NCBI RefSeq assembly: GCF_022397955.1
Contig: NZ_JAKEUQ010000014.1
Location: 511-64,510, forward strand
Direction of reading: 5' to 3'
DNA length: 64,000 bases
From: Vibrio sp. Isolate32
GTDB taxonomy: Bacteria; Pseudomonadota; Gammaproteobacteria; Enterobacterales; Vibrionaceae
Part shown: one piece after another, positions 19,886-29,700 of the stretch
How the letters are laid out: every line of letters starts with the position of its first letter
Position numbering within the stretch: the stretch's first letter is position 1
Program-made: the position numbers and the translations under genes
Notes under the pieces: generated by a model
What the model was told of the DNA's origin: nothing
Database searches by the model: none
The model's input: only the letters and a program-made list of their open reading frames with translations

Positions 19886-22254
19886 CTAAATGCCTCACGC
19901 GGTTTGTTCTTTTTTGGGGCTTGCTCATTGTTGATGGCGAGCGGGGAAAGCAGCCACGCCACAAAAATTCCGGTTAACACGGTAATCCCGAAGCTATGAA
20001 TGGCATGAGTCTGACTGAGTGACAGTAAGCCGAATGACAGCAGCGTCGTGAGGCCAGATAAAGTGATTGCTAATAGGGTGCTCAGCGACTTCTTCTGCTC
20101 CGCAAAGAACAGGGTATAGTCGATACCGATCCCTAAAATCAGAATCAAACCAAGCAGATTAAATAGGTTCAATGTTGAGCCTAAAACGCCAGTCACCGCT
20201 AACCCCGCTACACCTGCAATAAGAGATGGTAGAAGCATTAATAGGCTTTGTTTCAAGCCATATCGCCAACCTAGCACCATGCCAATAGCAGCGAAGGCAA
20301 TCAATAATAGCTCGGTAATTTTGACGCGGTACTCAGCAAAAAGAGAGGAGATTTCATCTGCTTTATTGAGGTATTTCACACCTTGTTGCTGAGCGAAGTC
20401 TGACTCTAACCACTGTGAGAATAGTTCCGTGTTAGTGACGTCTTTGACCATGATAACCGACGCTGCTTGGTGATTGATGGGTTTTAACCAAAGCGGGCGA
20501 ATAGGCTCTGATACAGGCGACGATAGAAACTCATCGAGCGTGATCGGACTGTATTTAGGAAGCTCTGGGAAGCTCGGCCAGCCAAGCGTAGTTTGTAGTG
20601 TGGCGCTTTGACTATCATAAAGCTGCTTAACCAGCTGATAGTTATGGTGTTGTTCTTGCTCACTTGGCAGGTGTTGATTGACGCTGCGATAGCCTGAGAT
20701 AGCTTGCTGAGCGACTAAGTTATCAAGATTAGAACTGATCAATGCTAACTTATTGAGCAGCGCTTGGTTGCTTTCGGCAGTAACTAGCAGCATGTTCTGA
20801 GCACTACCTAAACCAGATATCTCAGAGATGGCTTGCTCTTGTTGTTTTAGCTCGTCAGGCATTGCTTGAAGTTGCCTGATATCGTCGTCGTAGCGAACCT
20901 GAGTGATTGACGCCAAACTTAAGACAGTCACTATCAATGGCAAGCCGATTCTAAACCTAGGATGGCTCCACAAGTTTAACCATGTGTGCCAAAGGCTAGC
21001 CAAAGGAAGCGCTCGCTCTTGGCTTGGTTTAGAGGCCAACACGGGGTACCAACACACTACGCTAGCGTAGGCGGCGATAAGCCCGATAGACGAGAATAGC
21101 GCAAGTTGCTGTAGTCCAGGGAAGGGCGCAACCAGCAGCCCTAGATATCCGATTAAGCTAGTGATTAAACCTAGGGTAATGGCAACTAAGATGTGCTTTA
21201 GCCCTTTATCACTCTGCCATCGGCTTCCAGCGGCCAAACGGTCAGTGAGGTAATGGAACGAGTAATCGATGGATACGCCAATCAAGCTCGCGCCAAACAC
21301 CAAGCTGAATAGGTGGACCTTGCCAAAGATAGCGACGGTGCTTGCCAGTGCGACCAATAACCCCGTGCTAATTGAGAGTAAAGACAGGGCAAGCGGGAGT
21401 GCGCTACGAAACGTTAACCACACTAATAGAATGACGCCTGCCAAGGATCCTAAGCCAATAGTGCTGATTTCAGACTTCGCACTTTGGGTGCCGTAATTTG
21501 CGTAGAAAACCACGCCAGTGTGCTGAACTTTAATGTCAAACTGCTTCTCGATTTTCCGCTCTAAAGCATCTAGCGCGGGTAGTTGTTCCTGAATTGTCAG
21601 GCTATAAGGAGAACCCGCCAGCGTTGCGGTAACGAGAATATGTGATTGTTCTTGAGATTGAGCGGTGAGATAGCCATCTTTAAGCCCAAAGTTACTCGAG
21701 CGGGTGCCAACCTCGCTTATATAGTCACGAAATAACAGGAATGGGTCTAAGGTGAGCTCGGTCGCTGTCACGCCTGAAAAAGGGTTGTACAAGGATTGAA
21801 TCACATACTGAGCACGTGACTCAGGTGCGTGCGTAAGAGTCTCTTTTTGTTGCTCTGTTAGTAGCTGAGCCCGATGACGGAAGTAGAAGTCACTCCATTG
21901 GCTTTGTGTGCTTGAGTTAATTTTACCTTGCACGTGTTTGAAGAGTACTGATCCACCTGAAAACGCGTCATGATTGAGTGCTTTTTCAAAGGCTTTGGTT
22001 GCTGCGATGGTGTTCTTGATGTCTGATCCACTTAAGATGAATACGACCTCTTCACTCATCGAGTTGGAAATCTGCTGGAAAGCTTGTTCAACCATAGGAT
22101 CTTGCTGATTTTCAGGCAGCAATTTCATGATGTTGCTTTCGATAGGCACTGAAGAAGAAAAAGCGAACTGTTTAATCAACAGTCCGCTGAATAGTGCCAC
22201 AATCACTAGCCAGGCAAGGGCGAGCTTAGAGCTGAAATTGTTGCGCTTCGGCAT
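19882..22254 (-). CDS. apeM: MMPL/RND-type exporter ApeM
   Basis: The 790-residue membrane protein has one N-terminal helix, a large extracytoplasmic loop (about residues 35-250), a block of helices, a second large loop (about 440-630) and a second helix block: the duplicated layout of MMPL/RND lipid transporters. SLIGVSIDYSFHYLTD and LILGIGIDYTLFFAEQ are the paired helix-4 motifs with acidic residues used for proton coupling. It overlaps apeL by 29 bases. The likely cargo is the aryl polyene-lipid conjugate, by genomic context. Confidence 0.83.
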   Translation of the reverse strand: MPKRNNFSSKLALAWLVIVALFSGLLIKQFAFSSSVPIESNIMKLLPENQQDPMVEQAFQQISNSMSEEVVFILSGSDIKNTIAATKAFEKALNHDAFSGGSVLFKHVQGKINSSTQSQWSDFYFRHRAQLLTEQQKETLTHAPESRAQYVIQSLYNPFSGVTATELTLDPFLLFRDYISEVGTRSSNFGLKDGYLTAQSQEQSHILVTATLAGSPYSLTIQEQLPALDALERKIEKQFDIKVQHTGVVFYANYGTQSAKSEISTIGLGSLAGVILLVWLTFRSALPLALSLLSISTGLLVALASTVAIFGKVHLFSLVFGASLIGVSIDYSFHYLTDRLAAGSRWQSDKGLKHILVAITLGLITSLIGYLGLLVAPFPGLQQLALFSSIGLIAAYASVVCWYPVLASKPSQERALPLASLWHTWLNLWSHPRFRIGLPLIVTVLSLASITQVRYDDDIRQLQAMPDELKQQEQAISEISGLGSAQNMLLVTAESNQALLNKLALISSNLDNLVAQQAISGYRSVNQHLPSEQEQHHNYQLVKQLYDSQSATLQTTLGWPSFPELPKYSPITLDEFLSSPVSEPIRPLWLKPINHQAASVIMVKDVTNTELFSQWLESDFAQQQGVKYLNKADEISSLFAEYRVKITELLLIAFAAIGMVLGWRYGLKQSLLMLLPSLIAGVAGLAVTGVLGSTLNLFNLLGLILILGIGIDYTLFFAEQKKSLSTLLAITLSGLTTLLSFGLLSLSQTHAIHSFGITVLTGIFVAWLLSPLAINNEQAPKKNKPREAFR

Positions 22255-22906
22255 CTGACAATACTTCCGGTTGATGGCTTAGCTTACTGAATTCGATCAC
22301 CGTGCTATCTCCGCGAATCTCTTTTAACTCAATACGCTCAATATCACTGTTACCTTGCAGCGTGATGGCCTCAAATACTGCATTCATTGGTGCGCTTTTA
22401 GGCTTAAGAGTCAGTGTCCAAGATCCTTTATTTTTGTCTGAGCTTTGTGCCGTTGCAGGCTGGAACGACAGTGAGAACTGCTGTTGAAGTTTTTGTGTAT
22501 CACTGTGGAACACCGATAGGAAAATGTGGCTGAAATAAAACGCCATTGGGTTTTCTTTATCAGTGATGATCTTTGCGGGCTGGTCGGCAAACCTTTGGCT
22601 CAACTTGTTGTCGGTGAGCACTAAGTTCACCGGAAACGGTGTGGTTTGTGTCCAGAGTAGGCCATTTGATTTGTCTAATAGGAATGTACCTTGCGACGTC
22701 AGAGGCTGGGCGAACATCTCCATATTGCGCGTTTGAGTAAACTCGCCACGAACAATACTATTTTCGCTGAGCACCGTCTGAAGTTCTGAGATAGAACCGA
22801 CAGCAGCAGTGTTCTCTTTGGCGGTTACAAGGCCACTCGTCATTATCGCAGTAAGCCCAAGTAGCAGGATGTTGATGTATTTGCGGCTGCGCTTAAACAG
22901 ATTCAT
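22226..22906 (-). CDS. apeL: LolA-like periplasmic carrier ApeL
   Basis: The 226-residue product has an N-terminal signal/anchor segment (about residues 10-30) and a LolA-like body: IVRGEFTQTRNMEMF and GTFLLDKSNGLLWTQTTPF match the lipoprotein-carrier pattern. Such proteins shield an acyl chain across the periplasm. The gene sits between the thioesterase and exporter genes, overlapping both, so a role in carrying the aryl polyene lipid beside ApeM is likely. It is distinct from the housekeeping LolA. Confidence 0.8.
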   Translation of the reverse strand: MNLFKRSRKYINILLLGLTAIMTSGLVTAKENTAAVGSISELQTVLSENSIVRGEFTQTRNMEMFAQPLTSQGTFLLDKSNGLLWTQTTPFPVNLVLTDNKLSQRFADQPAKIITDKENPMAFYFSHIFLSVFHSDTQKLQQQFSLSFQPATAQSSDKNKGSWTLTLKPKSAPMNAVFEAITLQGNSDIERIELKEIRGDSTVIEFSKLSHQPEVLSDAEAQQFQL

Positions 22907-23396
22907 GATTCACCTGCTGTGAGCTAGAAGCTTGGGATTGATGTTCAGCTGCGAGAGGTAAGCAGCCATACTGGTGCCAGTGTTCTACTTTTTCAGTAAA
23001 CACTTTAGGTGAAGCAAAGCACATTTCTTGCTCTTCAATGGTTACCGCAACCTGCATGGTGTGTGCGCGTGTCATGCGAGCACCGGTTAGGGCATCATGA
23101 ATTTCATAATCGACGCGCAGGCGGTTTTCCCACTCGGTGAGCTTCGCCGTTACTTTAATTTTGTGATTAAACGGTATCGCCTTAATGTATTTTACGCGGG
23201 TATCGATGATAGGCCACATGTAGCCTGAATCCTTCATCTCATGGTAGTTGTACTCAATCTTGTCCATCATGATGCGTCTTACTTCTTCGAAAAATCGGAA
23301 GTAGTTGCCGTGATAGATCACGCCCATTGGGTCGGCATCTTGGAATGAGGTGACAAGTGTCACCTCAGATTGTAATGGATGAAGGATTTCAGACAT
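22893..23396 (-). CDS. apeK: Acyl thioesterase ApeK (4-hydroxybenzoyl-CoA thioesterase-like)
   Basis: This 167-residue hotdog protein has FQDADPMGVIYHGNYFRFFE, the signature of the 4-hydroxybenzoyl-CoA thioesterase group, with the catalytic Asp in DADPMG. It could release or proof-read polyene chains from the carrier protein. It overlaps apeL by 14 bases and is separated by 55 bases from the ammonia-lyase gene, the largest gap in this part of the operon. Confidence 0.85.
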   Translation of the reverse strand: MSEILHPLQSEVTLVTSFQDADPMGVIYHGNYFRFFEEVRRIMMDKIEYNYHEMKDSGYMWPIIDTRVKYIKAIPFNHKIKVTAKLTEWENRLRVDYEIHDALTGARMTRAHTMQVAVTIEEQEMCFASPKVFTEKVEHWHQYGCLPLAAEHQSQASSSQQVNHESV

Positions 23397-23451
23397 AAAT
23401 CGCTCTCAACAATATTGCGTAAAGGGTTGGCTACTTTATAAGGTCATGACT

Positions 23452-24999
23452 CTATGAATAAAGAGACCAGTGCTGATTTTGAATACGAGAAATAAAGTGG
23501 CGCAGATCGCCTTCAAGCGGGCGGTCCTCGACAATAAACTCGAACTCTTTCAGTACTTCGTCGCGAATGTGCTTGAGGTTCTCACTCATATGGTGCTCAT
23601 CAAGCTCATTGTGGCGTTTACGAATTTCAAGCGCTTGTGTACCGGCTAGAAGTGACGCTGCCGCTACTTGCTCGGTTAGCTCTAGAACGCGTAAACAGTC
23701 ACGAGCGGCGATGGTGCCCATGCTCACTTTGTCTTGGTTGTGACACTCAGTTGAACGAGAGAACACGCTTGCAGGCATCGTGTGTTTCAATGCTTCTGCT
23801 GTCCAAGCTGACACGCCGATCTGTACCGCTTTGAAGCCGTGGTTGATTGGTTTACGTTCGCCTTCAGCACCCGTTAGGTTGAATGGCAAGCCGTTGTTGA
23901 ACTTGTAATCCATCAGCTGCGCCATTTGGCGGTCAAGCAGGTCAGCAAGGTTTGCTACGGCAGTTTTTAGTGTATCCATTGCCATTGCGATATGACCACC
24001 ATAGAATTGTCCACCGTGCAGTACGCGTTCATTATCACCATCGATAATTGGGTTGTCGTTAGCACTGTTTAGTTCGTTCTCGATCATCTGACGAAGCCAA
24101 GGCAGAGAGTCCTGAACCACACCGATAACATGTGGCGCACAGCGTAGAGAGTAACGATCTTGTAGGCGATCACTGTTACGTGGCGGGCGGTCTGCTTGCA
24201 GATCATCACGCAGCCATGCTGCAACTTGTTGTTGACCTGGATGAGGTTTCACAGCAAATAGCGCTTCGTCGAAGTGGAAGTCATTACCGTGCATACCGAC
24301 CGATACCATAGCGGTGATCTTAGTTGATAGTTGAGCCAGGTATTCCGCGCGCTTATAAGCGATACAAGCTAATGCCGTCATTACAGAAGTACCATTCATC
24401 AACGCTAAGCCTTCTTTTGGCTTGAGCTTGATAGGGCTAATGCCTAGCTCTTTGTAAACGTCACTGGTTGGGCGAACTTCACCTTTGTAGATGACATCAC
24501 GCTCACCAATTAGCGTGGCTGCCAAATAAGACAGAGGTGTTAAGTCGCCACTGGCACCCACCGACCCTTCTTGAGGAATACGTGGTGAGATATCTTGGTT
24601 GATTAGGGTAACAATCTGGTTAAGTAGATCATGAGTCACACCAGATACGCCTTGTGATAGAGAACACAGGCGCGTTGCTAATACAGCACGAGATTGCTCG
24701 TGAGACAGTGTTTCACCTAAACCACAACCGTGGAAGCGCGTCAGATGCAGAGGTAGTTCATCGACAAGATTTGGCGGAATCGCAACGGTACAAGAGTCAC
24801 CGTAACCTGTCGTTACACCATAAATCACGCCTTCTTCTTTAAGAAGGCGCTCTAGGAATGCAACACCGCGGTCGATTTTTGAAGTGAACTCGTCGCTGGT
24901 GTTCATTGAGGCTTTTGCGCCTTGTGAGATAGCGACAACGTCCTCGATAGTGAGGCGTTCGGCACCAAAGGTGATGCTATTTGGATTCTTTTTCGTCAT
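23452..24999 (-). CDS. MIO-type aromatic amino acid ammonia-lyase (tyrosine ammonia-lyase-like)
   Basis: This 515-residue member of the HAL/PAL/TAL family has the A149-S150-G151 triad that forms the MIO cofactor (GASGDLTPLSY) and catalytic Y60 in YGVTTGYG. Automated annotation would often call it histidine ammonia-lyase, but the position that is Ser-His in typical HutH reads Phe89-His90 (RFHGCGLGE). No hut genes are nearby, and it sits inside the APE operon, overlapping the glycosyltransferase gene by 23 bases. The likely job is making 4-hydroxycinnamate from tyrosine as the aryl starter. Substrate is inferred from context. Confidence 0.8.
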   Translation of the reverse strand: MTKKNPNSITFGAERLTIEDVVAISQGAKASMNTSDEFTSKIDRGVAFLERLLKEEGVIYGVTTGYGDSCTVAIPPNLVDELPLHLTRFHGCGLGETLSHEQSRAVLATRLCSLSQGVSGVTHDLLNQIVTLINQDISPRIPQEGSVGASGDLTPLSYLAATLIGERDVIYKGEVRPTSDVYKELGISPIKLKPKEGLALMNGTSVMTALACIAYKRAEYLAQLSTKITAMVSVGMHGNDFHFDEALFAVKPHPGQQQVAAWLRDDLQADRPPRNSDRLQDRYSLRCAPHVIGVVQDSLPWLRQMIENELNSANDNPIIDGDNERVLHGGQFYGGHIAMAMDTLKTAVANLADLLDRQMAQLMDYKFNNGLPFNLTGAEGERKPINHGFKAVQIGVSAWTAEALKHTMPASVFSRSTECHNQDKVSMGTIAARDCLRVLELTEQVAAASLLAGTQALEIRKRHNELDEHHMSENLKHIRDEVLKEFEFIVEDRPLEGDLRHFISRIQNQHWSLYS

Positions 25000-26776
25000 G
25001 GTGCTTGCTCAATGTCCAAAAATTAAAAAAGTTGTACCACTGAAGCGGCGCTTTCAGTGTGTAGTGCTGCAGTCGATCTGCGTATTGCTGAACGACTTGC
25101 TTTAAAGATTGTTCGCGTGTCTTTCTTGGAAGTTCGATTCTGTCGCTAAAATGCTCGAAATAGACATTAAAGTGCGGCTTTGCTTGTGAATCGTCACGTA
25201 ACCCAAATAGCAAAAATACAGGTGCCTTGAGTACAGAGGCTAACATAAATGGCCCTTGAGGGAACGGGGCTTCCTTCCCTAAGAACTCTGCCCATACTGA
25301 GCGGCTCTCCTTGCTGGTGGAAGTTCTATCACCAACAATTACGATCCACTCACCTTGCTCCAACTTCTGCTGTAAAAGGATAGCCGTATCAGGCCCCATT
25401 GAAGTCACTTGAATAAGGTTTAAATCCGACTGCGGGTTAACCGCTTTCATCACTGAGTTAAAACGCTCAGCGTGCTCAGTGAACACCAGCGCATTGATTT
25501 TGATGTTTGAGTGTCTACGACCCAAAGCCCGACACAGCTCAATATTACCAAGATGAGAACCAAGAATTAGCACACCTTGTTGGTTTGCCACCATGTTTTC
25601 GAATTGGTCTTGACCATGGATGGTGAGGTTATCCACTGAGAAATCGCCTTTCCATGCCGCGAGCTTGTCGAGCATGGTATGCCCAAACGAAAGCAGGTGG
25701 TTATAGCTGGTTAGTTCGGCGGGCAACTCAATATTTTGCTGTTCCGCATAGGCCTTCAACTGAAATAAGTATTGCTCAGAAGCGTTTCGTGCGCGCTTGC
25801 CAGTTAAATGGTAGTACCGCATGACACCACGCAGAATAAGGTTGAATACACCGCGACCTAACAAGGTATAAATGGCCAATAATAGTTTGATGCCTAACAC
25901 TGTGCCGCGTTCCTGGGTGCGAGACCAGTGCGGCTGCTCTGACGTTTGCAGTTCTGAACCCGCTGATGGACCTAGGTTACTTTCAGTAGCGTTAGATTTG
26001 AAATGGCGAGCAATCAGTTTTGGTGCTCTTGGCAGCATGCCGAAGAACAAGCGTGTATGCATCCAACTGATTTTGACGTTATCCCACAATGCATCGAAAT
26101 GGGATACGCCATTTTCAGGATAAATAACCCGAGCTTCAACGAAGTTGATATCGCAGCCTTCCCAGTACAGACGAACCAAAATCTCGATATCGAAGTCCAT
26201 TCGAGACCCAACATCGTATTTGCTCAGTACTGCTTGTGTTTGGTCGACAGGGTACGCTCTAAAGCCACACATGCTGTCCTTGATCGATAGGGACAGGGTT
26301 TCTATCCATACCCAAATATGTGTCGCGTAACGTCCGTAGAGCCTGGCTTTGGGTACACTGTCATCGTAGACAGGCTGGCCTGATATCAGACGTTGTGGAT
26401 TAGCTTGTGAGGCTTGAATCAATGCTGGTAAGGCTTCAAGGTCGTGTTGTCCATCAGCATCAATTTGAATGGTATGGCTAAAGCCGAGTTGTTGTGCTTT
26501 TTTGATACCGGCTTTTACCGCACCGCCTTTACCTTGGTTCTGCTCAAGTGTTACCAAGGTTACGTGTGAGTGCTCTGCTAGGGGAGTGAGAAACTGCTTT
26601 GTAGCGAGCTCACTACCATCGTCAACGATGATGATCGGTAACTCAAAATGATGGAGTGACGACACCACCGCAGGCATGGTTGCGCCATGATTAAAGCACG
26701 GGATAAGGAAGCAAGCCTTGTAGCTGCTTTCCTTTGTTCGGTGTTGAGAAGTAGCCTCGACGGGAGTGCTATTCAC
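24977..26776 (-). CDS. apeJ: Bifunctional GT2 glycosyltransferase-lipid acyltransferase ApeJ
   Basis: The 599-residue chain is a fusion. Residues about 20-260 form a GT2 domain (FLIPCFNHGATMPAVV, IIVDDGS, then HTIQIDADGQHD as the DxD region). Residues about 290-590 form an LpxL/HtrB-type acyltransferase with HLGNIELCRALGR as the HxxxxE catalytic motif and VIVGDRTSTSKESRSVW. It overlaps apeI by eight bases. It probably attaches a sugar or lipid to the polyene, producing a membrane-anchored conjugate; donor and acceptor are unknown. Confidence 0.83.
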   Translation of the reverse strand: MNSTPVEATSQHRTKESSYKACFLIPCFNHGATMPAVVSSLHHFELPIIIVDDGSELATKQFLTPLAEHSHVTLVTLEQNQGKGGAVKAGIKKAQQLGFSHTIQIDADGQHDLEALPALIQASQANPQRLISGQPVYDDSVPKARLYGRYATHIWVWIETLSLSIKDSMCGFRAYPVDQTQAVLSKYDVGSRMDFDIEILVRLYWEGCDINFVEARVIYPENGVSHFDALWDNVKISWMHTRLFFGMLPRAPKLIARHFKSNATESNLGPSAGSELQTSEQPHWSRTQERGTVLGIKLLLAIYTLLGRGVFNLILRGVMRYYHLTGKRARNASEQYLFQLKAYAEQQNIELPAELTSYNHLLSFGHTMLDKLAAWKGDFSVDNLTIHGQDQFENMVANQQGVLILGSHLGNIELCRALGRRHSNIKINALVFTEHAERFNSVMKAVNPQSDLNLIQVTSMGPDTAILLQQKLEQGEWIVIVGDRTSTSKESRSVWAEFLGKEAPFPQGPFMLASVLKAPVFLLFGLRDDSQAKPHFNVYFEHFSDRIELPRKTREQSLKQVVQQYADRLQHYTLKAPLQWYNFFNFWTLSKHHDEKESK

Positions 26777-27131
26777 TTTTCACTCCCAGCTTCATTTTTC
26801 CTGATGAGTGGGTTTGCTCACCGTTATTTGAGGTGTAGCTGAAGCTCAACTTTCTTTTGTTAGCATCCCATTTGAGTGATAGTTGGATTGTGGCCTCAGG
26901 CAAGATAGGCTCTTGGAACTTGATGACTTCCATGCCTTTAAAGAAACCAGGGACACCTAATTCTTGGACTGCGTAGTGAAGTGCCCAATCAATTTGCGTG
27001 ACGCCCGGTAGAATAGGGAAGCTCTTGAAGTGTCCCTTAAAGTCGGTGATATCTCCGCTAACATTAAGTGTCAGGGTCGATTCATTTTCTACAGTGTCTA
27101 CCGCAGTGACGGTTGGTTTTCTCTTATCCAT
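26769..27131 (-). CDS. apeI: Aryl polyene dehydratase ApeI (hotdog)
   Basis: This 120-residue single hotdog domain resembles FabZ/FabA. FKGHFKSFPILPGVTQIDW is the dehydratase signature, with the catalytic His in GHF and PGV at the helix start. In studied APE systems ApeI forms an active heterocomplex with ApeP. It is 88 bases downstream of the ligase gene and overlaps the start of apeJ. Confidence 0.85.
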   Translation of the reverse strand: MDKRKPTVTAVDTVENESTLTLNVSGDITDFKGHFKSFPILPGVTQIDWALHYAVQELGVPGFFKGMEVIKFQEPILPEATIQLSLKWDANKRKLSFSYTSNNGEQTHSSGKMKLGVKSE

Positions 27132-27219
27132 AGGGCGTGCTTAGAATCCTTGGGTAAATATTGGTTCTTTGACAAAAGTATAAAAAGATAATCTCAGTGT
27201 AAAATACGATCAGCGGTTA

Positions 27220-28608
27220 CTATGATTTTATTAGCTGTTCTATGTGAGACGTTAACCGCTTACCTTGGCTGTTGAGAGGAATCTCATCAACAATACGATA
27301 CTTTCGTGGGATAGCGATTGGCTCTAACCACTTTCTGAGCTCTGTACGCAGCATCAACCAGAATTTACCTTTGCTCATGGTCGATAGAGCGGCTTGGCCT
27401 TCATCTGATAATACCAAAACAGAGGCTAAGATTAATCGCTCAGGCTCCTCAAATGGAATCACCACGCACTCACTTATCCAAGGCAGTTGCTCCAGTCGTT
27501 TCTCCACTTCAACCAGTGATACTCGTTTCTCTTCTATCTTGATCACTCGGTCCGTTCGGCCCTTCAATATGAATTGATTCTCCGAGACCATTTCGCACTC
27601 ATCAGCGGTTTGATACCAGTTGTTCTTATCGATATACGGCGACAATAACTTAATGCAATTCTCACTGTTGAGACTAGCCTCGATACAGTCAAAAAGCTGC
27701 CAAGGGGTTTGAGCGCTCTCTTGTTGGCGAAAGGCGATACCACCGGTCTCTGTGCTGCCAAATACCTCGATAGGTAAATGTCCTAGTAGATCTCGTGACT
27801 GGTGAGCCGACTCGGTAGGCAATGGACCTCCTGAAGAGAAGATTCCTGCAAGTTGTACCTGGTTGGTCTCATGCTTCAATCGCTTCAGTAGCGCAGGGCT
27901 GCTGATCAGAACGCAGTTTTTATTGGCATGAGAAAGAATTTGTTCAGGGTATTCTAGGTTGTTACGAGCAAACGGAATACCAGAGCAGAGTGGCCATAAG
28001 ATTCTAAACAGTAAACCATAGATATGTTGATGCGAAACCGTGCTTTGAACTTGGTTGCCTTTGAGCAGTTTGCCCCAGTTTTTGTGTAACTGTGCAGTCT
28101 CAATATCTAGGAGCTCTAGCGTTTTATTTATCGCTTTTGGTGTACCGCTTGAACCTGAAGTGAACAGGGTCAAATGGGTGGCTGCCAAATCAATGGCCGG
28201 TAGACTATTGGACTGAGATGTTTCTACTTCAGTGCTTGAATTCAATAAGGCTTGAATATTGCGAACGTCAGCCACCTCAACTAAGCCAATTGAATCATCA
28301 ACTAACAAGCAATCAAAATGTTCACTTAGCTCGGCAAGTGCACAAGGTTGATAGTTGCCTGGTAAAATAATGTGTTTGTTAGCAGCTGCAGATGCTAAGA
28401 ACGCCACTGAGAACAGATAGCTGTCTTGGGTACAAATCGCGACTCGTTGAACGGCCGATGAGCTCAATTGCCATACGAGTCTCGATAAGTCGTCGTTAAA
28501 GGTTTGCCACGTAATCTCGCTATTGTCATCAAAGCAGACAATAGATTCTGGCACTCGGTTTTGAGTGAGAAGCTTAGACAGCGAGGTGTAAGATACGGTT
28601 TGGGTCAT
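27220..28608 (-). CDS. apeH: Acyl/aryl-carrier protein ligase ApeH (AMP-forming)
   Basis: This 462-residue adenylate-forming enzyme is shorter than usual acyl-CoA synthetases. Core motifs: LFTSGSSGTPKAINK (ATP loop), FGSTETGGIAFRQ, and GRTDRVIKIEEKRVSL (hinge and C-terminal lysine region). It should activate the aryl starter, here probably 4-hydroxycinnamate from the ammonia-lyase, and load it on a carrier protein. It follows the membrane protein gene by 12 bases. Confidence 0.86.
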   Translation of the reverse strand: MTQTVSYTSLSKLLTQNRVPESIVCFDDNSEITWQTFNDDLSRLVWQLSSSAVQRVAICTQDSYLFSVAFLASAAANKHIILPGNYQPCALAELSEHFDCLLVDDSIGLVEVADVRNIQALLNSSTEVETSQSNSLPAIDLAATHLTLFTSGSSGTPKAINKTLELLDIETAQLHKNWGKLLKGNQVQSTVSHQHIYGLLFRILWPLCSGIPFARNNLEYPEQILSHANKNCVLISSPALLKRLKHETNQVQLAGIFSSGGPLPTESAHQSRDLLGHLPIEVFGSTETGGIAFRQQESAQTPWQLFDCIEASLNSENCIKLLSPYIDKNNWYQTADECEMVSENQFILKGRTDRVIKIEEKRVSLVEVEKRLEQLPWISECVVIPFEEPERLILASVLVLSDEGQAALSTMSKGKFWLMLRTELRKWLEPIAIPRKYRIVDEIPLNSQGKRLTSHIEQLIKS

Positions 28609-28620
28609 AACAATTTAACT

Positions 28621-29172
28621 CTAACGAATACGTTGTCTCACTATCCACTCCCCTGCAAAGAGCGCCCCTGCAAACACATAGCTGAGTAAGCCATTATATA
28701 GGGTCCATACTTCTAGCGGTTGGAAGCAGGTGTAAAAAGCAATAGTGCCATTGATAACAAAGAACAAGCACCAGATTTTGGTGACTTTTCTTGTGTAATC
28801 AATGCCACTTTGTGGAAGCTCAGGCTCTTGAAGGCGAGCAAGACGTTCAATGATCGTTTGTGGTTGCCATAGGCTTGAAGCAAAGACAGCCAGCATACAA
28901 ACATTAACGATAACGGGGTAATAGGTTAGCCAGCCATGCTGTTTAAAGGCTAAACCTAATGTCAGTAGAACAATACCAGCACTTCCACTGATCCAAGCTA
29001 GGTGTTTTAGCTCTTTGATTTTTGCCTGGCCGCCAGTAAAAATGCGAACAGCAAAGATAACGGCCAAGACGATACCCACGGTTTGCAGGCCAAACTTGTT
29101 GAGTCCAAAGTAAACCGCTATTGGATAAGTGAAAAGTATGATTGCCGACAGTAAAGTCAGCAGAGGACGCAC
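28621..29172 (-). CDS. apeG: Integral membrane protein ApeG
   Basis: The 183-residue protein has about six hydrophobic segments and short loops, and no enzymatic motif was recognised. It starts with GTG at 29172, overlapping the apeF stop by one base (TAGTG). Homologous membrane proteins stand in this position in APE clusters; function is not established. Confidence 0.7.
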   Translation of the reverse strand: MRPLLTLLSAIILFTYPIAVYFGLNKFGLQTVGIVLAVIFAVRIFTGGQAKIKELKHLAWISGSAGIVLLTLGLAFKQHGWLTYYPVIVNVCMLAVFASSLWQPQTIIERLARLQEPELPQSGIDYTRKVTKIWCLFFVINGTIAFYTCFQPLEVWTLYNGLLSYVFAGALFAGEWIVRQRIR

Positions 29173-29429
29173 TATGCGTCCTTCAATAGTTCAACCACAG
29201 ACTCTACAACGTCATTAACGGTGCGTACTGCTTTGAACTCTTCAGGTTTGATCTTTTTGCCTGTTACGTTCTGGAGGTGAACGACTAAATCAACCGCATC
29301 AATGCTGTCTAGGTCTAGATTAAGATAGAGATGAGCTTCCGGAGTGATATCTTCAGCATCAAGCTCGAACAGCTCAATCAGCGCATCTTTAACCTGGTTG
29401 TATACTTCTTGTTGGTTAGCTTGTGTCAT
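29172..29429 (-). CDS. apeF: Acyl carrier protein ApeF
   Basis: The 85-residue carrier protein has the phosphopantetheine site S42 in LDLDSIDAVDLVVHL. It is one of two adjacent carriers that hold the growing polyene. The start is ten bases after the apeE stop. The second carrier may serve starter loading or a different step, as APE systems use both. Confidence 0.88.
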   Translation of the reverse strand: MTQANQQEVYNQVKDALIELFELDAEDITPEAHLYLNLDLDSIDAVDLVVHLQNVTGKKIKPEEFKAVRTVNDVVESVVELLKDA

Positions 29430-29439
29430 AAAGATCTGT

Positions 29440-29700
29440 CTAGTTGTTCGTTTGAGATGAGATGTAGTTTGCTAGGTTTGCAACTGATGCAAAATGCTCG
29501 CGAGTGTTTGAATCGTCAGCATCAATCACGATGTTGTACTTCTTCTTGATAGCAAGGCCAAGCTCTAGTGCATCAATAGAATCAAGTCCTAGTCCATCAC
29601 CAAACAGTGGAGCTTCCGTTTCAATCTCATCAATGCTCATGTCTTCAAGGTTTAGTGCGTCGATGATCAGTTGTTTCAGTTCGTTGTGTAATGTTTCCAC
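29440..29700 (-). CDS. apeE: Acyl carrier protein ApeE
   Basis: The 86-residue carrier protein has the phosphopantetheine Ser at position 41 in GLGLDSIDALELGL. Length, acidic character and motif match type II carrier proteins. It is separated by 105 bases from apeD, so an internal promoter there is possible, though no convincing one was seen. Confidence 0.88.
   Translation of the reverse strand: METLHNELKQLIIDALNLEDMSIDEIETEAPLFGDGLGLDSIDALELGLAIKKKYNIVIDADDSNTREHFASVANLANYISSQTNN

Noticed and set aside
23452..24999. Histidine ammonia-lyase of histidine breakdown (hutH)
   Set aside because: No hutU, hutI or hutG gene is nearby, the gene is embedded in the pigment operon, and the pocket residues differ from the Ser-His of HutH.
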